Below are positions 13,694 through 17,833 of a stretch of 17,833 bases of DNA, piece by piece. The stretch spans positions 1 through 17,833 of the forward strand of contig DATKDL010000235.1 in NCBI GenBank assembly GCA_035512695.1. The letters are read 5' to 3'. Numbering within the stretch: the stretch's first letter is position 1; every line of letters starts with the position of its first letter. The stretch is from DATDOR01 sp035512695 (GTDB lineage Bacteria > Chloroflexota > Anaerolineae > Anaerolineales > JABWBV01). The notes beneath the pieces were generated by a model that had not been told where the DNA came from, searched no databases, and saw only the letters and a program-made list of their open reading frames with translations. The position numbers and the translations under genes are program-made.

Positions 13694-14371
13694 TCACTCG
13701 CTGACGTAAACGCCTTCGGAAACGTCAACCGCTTCCTCGAGTTCGGGGACGATCTCGCCTTTGTAAATCCAAACCTTCACACCGATCGAGCTGTAAGAGG
13801 TGTGTGCCTCCACCTGGGCATAATCGATATCCGCCCGCAGGGTCTGCAGGGGGACGCGGCCCTCACGCAGCCACATCCGGCGGGCCATATCCGCACCACC
13901 CAACCGGCCGGCGACCTCGATCTTGATCCCTTCCGCTCCCTGGCGCATGGCCTGCTGGATCGCTCGCTTCAGCGCCCGGCGGTAGCCGATCCGGCGCTCG
14001 AGCTGCCCGGCCACGTTCATGCCGACCAGGTAGGCATCCAGGTCCGGATACTTGATCTCCTTAATGTCCAGGTCGATCTTCTTCCCGACCAGGTCCTCGA
14101 GATCCTTCCGGAGGACCTTGATGTTCTCGCCTTTGCGGCCGATCAGGATGCCCGGCTTGGCGCTGTGCACCGTGATCTTGACCTTGCCGGGAAAGCGCTC
14201 GATCTCGATCTTGGAGACACCGGCGCGCGGCGCGGATTCTCTTACCAGCTTGCGAATAGAAAAGTCCTGGTGCAGCTGATCGACGTAATTCTTGCCTTCT
14301 GCAAACCAGCGTCCGTCCCAGGTCTTGTTGACCTTCAGCCGAAAACCGACCGGATGTACTTTGCGACCCAT
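13694..14371 (-). CDS. rpsC: 30S ribosomal protein S3
   Basis: 225 residues. S3 lies at the mRNA entry tunnel and takes part in helicase activity with S4 and S5. It begins MGRKVHPVGFRLKVNKTWDG. The KH domain holds the GxxG loop GRKG at 78-81, and the C-terminal domain shows RRIGYRRALKRAIQQAMRQG and GIKIEVAGRLGGADMARRMW. I chose ATG 14371 because GGAG lies 5 bases upstream and because the upstream in-frame extension reads through the repeat-containing spacer. Confidence 0.98.
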   Translation of the reverse strand: MGRKVHPVGFRLKVNKTWDGRWFAEGKNYVDQLHQDFSIRKLVRESAPRAGVSKIEIERFPGKVKITVHSAKPGILIGRKGENIKVLRKDLEDLVGKKIDLDIKEIKYPDLDAYLVGMNVAGQLERRIGYRRALKRAIQQAMRQGAEGIKIEVAGRLGGADMARRMWLREGRVPLQTLRADIDYAQVEAHTSYSSIGVKVWIYKGEIVPELEEAVDVSEGVYVSE

Positions 14372-14387
14372 AGAAACTCCTAAATTC

Positions 14388-14444
14388 GTGCCTGGTGCCT
14401 CATGCCTGGTACGTCGTCCGTGCAAAGAACCAGGCAGCCGGCAC
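14388..14444. repeat. TGCCTGGT repeats forming an imperfect stem-loop between rplV and rpsC
   Basis: The 77-base spacer contains GTGCCTGGTGCC near 14388-14399, then ATGCCTGGT ending at 14410, and the inverted copy ACCAGGCA at 14429-14436 followed by GGCAC at 14440-14444. Direct copies of TGCCTGGT (14389-14396 and 14403-14410) can each pair with the single inverted copy, so two alternative stems are possible. This differs from the clean palindromes elsewhere in the cluster. Confidence 0.65.
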
Positions 14445-14448
14445 TTTC

Positions 14449-14796
14449 TTATCCGGTGCGCTCTCTCAAGACCACCGTGACATGTGAACTGCGGCGCAGC
14501 CAGGGCTTGAACCGGCCGCGGGCGCCGAACCGCCGCCATTTTCGGGTCCGGCCCTCATCGGCGTAGATCCGGTAGATGTAGAGGTCGTCGCGGCTGATGC
14601 CGAAATTCTCCTCCGCATTGGCCATGGCGGAGGCGACCAGTTTCGAGACCGGCTGCGCCGCCCGGTTGGTGGTGAAGTGCAGCAACTCGATCGCATCCTG
14701 GACGGTCTTGCCACGCACCAGGTCAATCACCAGCCGCACCTTCTGGGCAGAAATCGGCACCCCGCGGGCGTGGGCGTAAATATCGTTGTTTTCCAT
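14449..14796 (-). CDS. rplV: 50S ribosomal protein L22
   Basis: 115 residues. L22 has a globular domain on the ribosome surface and a beta-hairpin reaching into the exit-tunnel constriction. It begins MENNDIYAHARGVPISAQKV and has RLVIDLVRGKTVQDAIELLH, ending with the hairpin and tail region RKWRRFGARGRFKPWLRRSS plus HVTVVLRERTG. It follows rpsS after 9 bases. Confidence 0.98.
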   Translation of the reverse strand: MENNDIYAHARGVPISAQKVRLVIDLVRGKTVQDAIELLHFTTNRAAQPVSKLVASAMANAEENFGISRDDLYIYRIYADEGRTRKWRRFGARGRFKPWLRRSSHVTVVLRERTG

Positions 14797-14805
14797 GACC
14801 GGCGC

Positions 14806-15078
14806 TTACCTCTTCTTCCGCTCCATAATATGGCCGCGAAAGGTCCTTGTCGGCGCAAACTCGCCCAACCGGTGACCGACCATATTCTCCGTCACATAGA
14901 TCGGTATATGCCGGCGGCCATCGTGGACGGCGACCGTGTGCCCGACCATTTGCGGGAAGATGACGCTTGCACGGCTCCAGGTCCTGACGACCTTTTTCTC
15001 GCCTTTGTTGTTCATCAACTCGATTTTTTTTAGCAGTTTCGGGTCGATGAACGGCCCTTTTTTCAGTGAACGTCCCAT
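14806..15078 (-). CDS. rpsS: 30S ribosomal protein S19
   Basis: 90 residues, the usual length. S19 is in the 30S head and works with S13 near the A-site finger bridge. It begins MGRSLKKGPFIDPKLLKKIE and carries RASVIFPQMVGHTVAVHDGR and GHRLGEFAPTRTFRGH, the S19 signatures. GGAG lies a few bases before the ATG, just outside the base of a long compound hairpin that fills the gap from rplB. Confidence 0.98.
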   Translation of the reverse strand: MGRSLKKGPFIDPKLLKKIELMNNKGEKKVVRTWSRASVIFPQMVGHTVAVHDGRRHIPIYVTENMVGHRLGEFAPTRTFRGHIMERKKR

Positions 15079-15091
15079 GTTGTTCTCTCCA

Positions 15092-15168
15092 CGGACGGAA
15101 GGGTTCGGCGCAAACAGGGGGCGCCAGCAGAGCTGGCGCCCCCTGATGCGCCGAACTCTTTCCGTCCG
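15092..15168. repeat. Long compound hairpin between rplB and rpsS
   Basis: Three perfectly paired segments stack with small asymmetric internal loops: 15092-15100 with 15160-15168 (9 bp, CGGACGGAA), 15104-15111 with 15148-15155 (8 bp, TTCGGCGC), and 15115-15128 with 15132-15145 (14 bp, CAGGGGGCGCCAGC) around a 3-base loop. That is 31 bp in all. Unlike the A/T-shoulder group, it is GC-rich to the base. The rpsS ribosome binding site is just outside it and so remains exposed. Confidence 0.9.
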
Positions 15169-15177
15169 GTTCTAATA

Positions 15178-16014
15178 CTATCTTCTCTTCTTGCGCCGGC
15201 GGCGGACGATGAACTTGTCCGTATCTTTATTCTTGCGGGTCCGGGCGCCCAGGGTTTTCTTACCCCAGGGGCTCTTCGGCCCCGGCATCCCGATCGGAGA
15301 GCGGCCTTCTCCACCGCCATGCGGATGGTCGCGGGGGCTCATGGCCGAGCCGCGCACCGTCGGGCGGATCCCTTTGTGGCGCTTGCGGCCCGCTTTACCG
15401 AGCTTGATATTGCTGTTATCGATATTCCCGATTTGGCCGACCGTCGCATAGCAGGTCTGGCGGACAAGTCGGACCTCCCCGGAGGGAAGCCGGATCTGGG
15501 CGTGATCGCCCTCTTTTGCCATCAGCTGCGCCGACGCCCCGGCTGACCGGACCAACTGGCCGCCGCGCCCTTCCTTGAGCTCGATATTGTGGACCACGGT
15601 GCCCGCCGGGATGTTGGCGATCGGCAGGCTGTTGCCCGGGCGAATATCCACGCTGGGTCCCGCTTCGACCGTGTCGCCCACCTTGAGCTGGAGCGGCGCG
15701 ATGATATAGCGCTTCTCGCCGTCGGCGTAGTTGAGCAGCGCCAGCCGGGCCGTGCGATTCGGATCGTATTCGATCGCTGCGACCCTGGCAGGGATGCCGC
15801 GCTTGTCGCGTTTGAAATCGATCGTCCGCATCTTCCTCCGGCTGCCCCCGCCGCGGTGCCGGACGGTGATCCGGCCCGAGTTATTCCGGCCGGCATAATT
15901 TTTGACCGAAGTGACCAGGCTGCGCTCGGGCGTCGTCTTCGTGATCTCCTCGAAGGTATGCCCGGTCATCCCGCGGCGCCCCGGAGAAGTGGGTTTGTAC
16001 TTTTTGACTGCCAT
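15178..16014 (-). CDS. rplB: 50S ribosomal protein L2
   Basis: 278 residues. L2 is a primary 23S rRNA binder needed for subunit association and peptidyl transferase activity. It begins MAVKKYKPTSPGRRGMTGHT and includes SGRITVRHRGGGSRRKMRTI. The C-terminal signature AMSPRDHPHGGGEGRSPIGM is at about 224-243, with H230 equivalent to the conserved functional histidine (E. coli H229). The start overlaps the rplW stop by one base (TAATG), implying translational coupling. Confidence 0.98.
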   Translation of the reverse strand: MAVKKYKPTSPGRRGMTGHTFEEITKTTPERSLVTSVKNYAGRNNSGRITVRHRGGGSRRKMRTIDFKRDKRGIPARVAAIEYDPNRTARLALLNYADGEKRYIIAPLQLKVGDTVEAGPSVDIRPGNSLPIANIPAGTVVHNIELKEGRGGQLVRSAGASAQLMAKEGDHAQIRLPSGEVRLVRQTCYATVGQIGNIDNSNIKLGKAGRKRHKGIRPTVRGSAMSPRDHPHGGGEGRSPIGMPGPKSPWGKKTLGARTRKNKDTDKFIVRRRRKKRR

Positions 16015-16316
16015 TATTTCACACCTTCAAAGAGGTCGATCGTGTCGTCCGGCGCGAGCGTGATGATCGCCTTCTTGTAAGCGATCTTGCGAACCGCCAA
16101 CCGCCGGTTGCGCAGACGGCGTGTCTGCTTGGCCGGGACGTTGATCACGTTGACTTTCAGGACCTCCACATCGAACAAGGTTTCGACCGCATCCTTGATC
16201 ATCGCCTTCGTGGCCTTGCGGTCCACTTCGAAAGCGAATTGGTGCAGCCGGCTGTTCTGGTAATTCGACTTTTCGGTGATGATCGGTCTGCGGAGAACGT
16301 CGTAGATCGTGGTCAT
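16014..16316 (-). CDS. rplW: 50S ribosomal protein L23
   Basis: 100 residues. L23 forms the docking site at the exit tunnel for trigger factor, SRP and SecY. It begins MTTIYDVLRRPIITEKSNYQ, followed by FAFEVDRKATKAMIKDAVET and LFDVEVLKVNVINVPAKQTR, the L23 core. Its ATG overlaps the rplD stop by 4 bases (ATGA) and its own stop overlaps the rplB start, making rplD-rplW-rplB one tightly coupled block. Confidence 0.98.
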   Translation of the reverse strand: MTTIYDVLRRPIITEKSNYQNSRLHQFAFEVDRKATKAMIKDAVETLFDVEVLKVNVINVPAKQTRRLRNRRLAVRKIAYKKAIITLAPDDTIDLFEGVK

Positions 16317-16951
16317 TTCACCGTCTCCCTTCCGAGATAACCCTGGATCACATCCAGGGTCTCCACCGGGAGGACGATCTTGTCGTGCCCCAGCAAATCC
16401 CGGACGTTCAAGTAGTTCGCGTTGAGCACCTTGGTCGTGCGGATATTCCCTGCCGACCGCGCCACGTTGGCGAAGGCGCCACCGGATTCCGGCAGCAGGA
16501 GCAGGACGGTCACTTCGCCGGCCAGCGCCAGCAGCGCCTCGGCCATCGTCTTGGTCTTCGGCGTCTCGATCGCCATCCCCTCGACCAGGACCATATCGGC
16601 CGCCTTGGCCGAAAGCGCCGACCGCAGGGCAGCCCGTCGCATCTTACGCGGCATATCCTTGGCGTAATCGCGCGGCCGCGGGGTGTGGATCTTGCCGCCG
16701 CCCACCCACTGTGCCGATCGGATGGAGCCCTGGCGAGCCCGGCCGGTCCCCTTCTGGCGCCAGGGCTTGCGACCGCCGCCGCGCACCTCGCTGCGGGTCT
16801 TGGTCTTGTGCGTCCCCAGGCGCGCATTCGCCATCTGGCGCACAAAGGCCTGGTGCATCAAATCGGTGCGCACCGGGGCCTCGAAGATTTCCGCCGGCAG
16901 TTCGGTCGTCCCGACCTTTTTTCCAGTCATATCCATCACATCAACGTTCAT
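16313..16951 (-). CDS. rplD: 50S ribosomal protein L4
   Basis: 212 residues. L4 inserts a loop into the exit tunnel; in E. coli it also represses the S10 operon. The tunnel loop is RGGGRKPWRQKGTGRARQGS at about 57-76, followed by WVGGGKIHTPRPRDYAKDMP. The C terminus has LNANYLNVRDLLGHDKIVLP. I chose ATG 16951 (MNVDVMDMTGKKVG), with AGG 4 bases and GGAG 10 bases upstream; an in-frame ATG five codons earlier (16966) is possible. The longer reading from 17047 crosses the hairpin and is unlikely. Confidence 0.96.
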   Translation of the reverse strand: MNVDVMDMTGKKVGTTELPAEIFEAPVRTDLMHQAFVRQMANARLGTHKTKTRSEVRGGGRKPWRQKGTGRARQGSIRSAQWVGGGKIHTPRPRDYAKDMPRKMRRAALRSALSAKAADMVLVEGMAIETPKTKTMAEALLALAGEVTVLLLLPESGGAFANVARSAGNIRTTKVLNANYLNVRDLLGHDKIVLPVETLDVIQGYLGRETVK

Positions 16952-16998
16952 CGTTCCTGACTCCATTCGGAAGGGTATGCGGCTCCGAAAAGGCTCGG

Positions 16999-17043
16999 CG
17001 CTTGGGGGCGTCCGCCGGCGATGCCGACGGACGCCCCCAAGCG
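16999..17043. repeat. Hairpin of 16 + 4 bp between rplC and rplD
   Basis: Bases 16999-17014 pair perfectly with 17028-17043 (CGCTTGGGGGCGTCCG); after one mismatch (17015/17027), 17016-17019 pair with 17023-17026 around the loop GAT. It starts 24 bases after the rplC stop. It is GC-rich, with only a short TT after the stem on the gene strand, so it looks more like a processing or stability hairpin than a terminator. Confidence 0.9.
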
Positions 17044-17067
17044 TCAATCCGTTTTACACAGCGCTGC

Positions 17068-17697
17068 TTATTGCTTCCGTCCCCCCTTGATCGTGACCAG
17101 CCCACCTTTCGGACCGGGGATTGCTCCCTGGACGCCGAGCAGGTTCCGCTCCACATCCACCAAAACGACTTTGAGATTCTGAGTCGTGACCCGTTCGTGC
17201 CCCATGTGACCGGGCATGCGCTTTCCCTTCCAAACCTTCCCCGGGGTAGTCCCGGCGCCGACGGAGCCGGTCGCCCGCTGCCGGTCGGACTGCCCGTGTG
17301 TGATTGGGCCGCCCTTGAAATGGTGGCGCTTCATTGCGCCGGCGAACCCTTTCCCTTTGGAGGTTCCCGTGATATCCACGCGATCTCCAATGATGAACTG
17401 TTCGACCGTCAGCCTGTCTCCCGGACTGAGGTCAGGGGTCTTCAAGCGAAATTCGCGCAGGTAGCGGAGCGGGGGCAGCTCGGTGCGCTTGAGGTGACCC
17501 AGCTGGCCGCCCGTCAACTTATTGGGGTGAACCTCGCCGAAACCGATCTGGATGGCCGCATAGCCGTCCGTCGCCGGTTTACGCACTTGCGTTACATAAC
17601 AAGGCCCAGCTTCTATGAGGGTTACCGGGATCACCATCCCTTCCTCATTAAAGACCTGGGTCATGCCAACTTTTTTGCCGATAAGCCCTTTCAACAT
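17068..17697 (-). CDS. rplC: 50S ribosomal protein L3
   Basis: 209 residues. L3 is one of the two initiator proteins of large-subunit assembly and reaches toward the peptidyl transferase centre. It begins MLKGLIGKKVGMTQVFNEEG. The L3 signature FIIGDRVDITGTSKGKGFAG runs over 101-120, followed by KRHHFKGGPITHGQSDRQRA, and KVWKGKRMPGHMGHERVTTQ follows. GGAG lies 10 bases before the ATG. It is the first complete gene of the cluster in the window; rpsJ, the usual preceding gene, is beyond the edge or absent. Confidence 0.98.
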   Translation of the reverse strand: MLKGLIGKKVGMTQVFNEEGMVIPVTLIEAGPCYVTQVRKPATDGYAAIQIGFGEVHPNKLTGGQLGHLKRTELPPLRYLREFRLKTPDLSPGDRLTVEQFIIGDRVDITGTSKGKGFAGAMKRHHFKGGPITHGQSDRQRATGSVGAGTTPGKVWKGKRMPGHMGHERVTTQNLKVVLVDVERNLLGVQGAIPGPKGGLVTIKGGRKQ

Positions 17698-17710
17698 CTC
17701 AGTTTATCTC

Positions 17711-17757
17711 CGGTTCGTGCCCTTGCATTGCCTGCAGGGGCAGTTTTTTTTGAACCG
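17711..17757. promoter_or_regulatory. Possible structured leader before rplC
   Basis: CGGTTC (17711-17716) can pair with GAACCG (17752-17757), enclosing a second stem TGCCC(T)TGCA (17718-17727) with TGCA(G)GGGCA (17733-17742). Eight A residues on the gene strand (17744-17751) lie between the stems. The outer stem touches the last base of the rplC GGAG site (17708-17711). This could modulate rplC translation, but the outer stem is only 6 bp and the idea is tentative. Confidence 0.4.
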
Positions 17758-17774
17758 ACCCGGAAATTGGGATT

Positions 17775-17825
17775 GGCGATTTCGAGGTGTGCGCAGGTGA
17801 AACCTGCGCACACCTCCAAATCGCC
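17775..17825. repeat. Near-perfect hairpin upstream of rplC at the window edge
   Basis: Bases 17784-17798 pair with 17802-17816 (15 bp, GAGGTGTGCGCAGGT) around a GAA loop; after one mismatch (17783/17817) 8 more pairs join 17775-17782 with 17818-17825. The outer part reads GGCGATTT on the gene strand, similar to the A/T shoulders of the other hairpins. The window ends 8 bases past it. The 136 bases upstream of rplC hold no coding sequence that I recognise, and in particular no S10 C terminus. Confidence 0.88.
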
Positions 17826-17833
17826 CACCCCTG

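Noticed and set aside
13271..14383. Plus-strand open frame of 370 codons opposite rpsC and rplP
   Set aside because: It covers two conserved ribosomal genes on the other strand and crosses their spacer. No domain is recognisable; it is a shadow of GC-rich codon use.
14372..14539. N-terminal extension of rpsC
   Set aside because: It overlaps rplV and the repeat-rich spacer; S3 proteins start MGRKVHP, which begins at 14371 after a GGAG.
16952..17047. N-terminal extension of rplD
   Set aside because: The extra 32 residues are translated from the intergenic hairpin and do not resemble L4. A start with family-like N terminus lies at 16951.
2402..17825. The repeated intergenic palindromes as a CRISPR array
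   Set aside because: There are no regularly spaced direct repeats with unique spacers; the elements are kilobases apart with different stems.
2402..17825. The palindromes as insertion sequences or transposon ends
   Set aside because: No transposase, no target-site duplications that I can see, and each element is only 45-77 bases and complete in itself. A non-autonomous miniature element remains possible for the A/T-shoulder group only.
2402..17825. Palindromes created by inverted chimeras during whole-genome amplification
   Set aside because: Such chimeras would reverse the flanking sequence. Here genes on both sides keep the same strand and the expected order.
17698..17833. C terminus of rpsJ (S10) at the right edge
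   Set aside because: No reading frame on the minus strand gives an S10-like ending; the region is a hairpin and leader.
1..17833. tRNA or rRNA genes
   Set aside because: Coding sequence fills almost the whole window, and none of the short spacers shows a tRNA-like cloverleaf or rRNA sequence.

Overview
This window is one uninterrupted bacterial ribosomal-protein gene cluster. All 32 genes I recognise lie on the minus strand, so transcription runs from position 17833 down to position 1. The order is that of a fused S10, spc and alpha cluster, continued by truA, rplM-rpsI and a YabN/MazG-type gene: rplC-rplD-rplW-rplB-rpsS-rplV-rpsC-rplP-rpmC-rpsQ-rplN-rplX-rplE-rpsN-rpsH-rplF-rplR-rpsE-rpmD-rplO-secY-adk-rpmJ-rpsM-rpsK-rpsD-rpoA-rplQ-truA-rplM-rpsI-mazG. 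rpsJ (S10), normally just upstream of rplC, is not in the window. map and infA, normally between adk and rpmJ, are absent.

The DNA is GC-rich. Starts are mostly ATG with good GGAG/GAGG ribosome binding sites; a few are GTG or TTG. The zinc forms of S14, S4 and L36, a Cys-containing adenylate kinase lid, the RpoA type, and the gene order with a tetrapyrrole-methylase/MazG fusion suggest Chloroflexota (Anaerolineae-like). That placement is an impression from protein character, not a database result, and my confidence in it is moderate to low. The sequence looks like a whole contig: it starts with 24 C residues and ends just beyond a palindrome.

The genes form one expression unit for the large and small ribosomal subunits. 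It also carries the translocon channel SecY, adenylate kinase, the RNA polymerase alpha subunit, a tRNA pseudouridine synthase, and a nucleotide-pool or housekeeping pyrophosphohydrolase at the distal end.

The unusual part is between the genes. Gaps fall into two classes. Most are 0-30 nt or small overlaps. The rest are 59-134 nt, and every one of these holds an inverted repeat, often a perfect 23-28 bp palindrome with a 1-5 nt loop. These hairpins cut the cluster into blocks of one to six genes. Four of them share an A/T-rich shoulder (AAAATTTG-like) around a GC-rich core. Two of these (rplN-rplX and truA-rplM) are clearly related, and they differ at three stem positions that are all compensated in the opposite arm. 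I see no promoter after most of them, so they are more likely attenuators, RNA-processing sites or stability elements than full terminators. The adk-rpmJ gap is different: it has a three-copy 19-bp tandem repeat followed by a near-consensus internal promoter.
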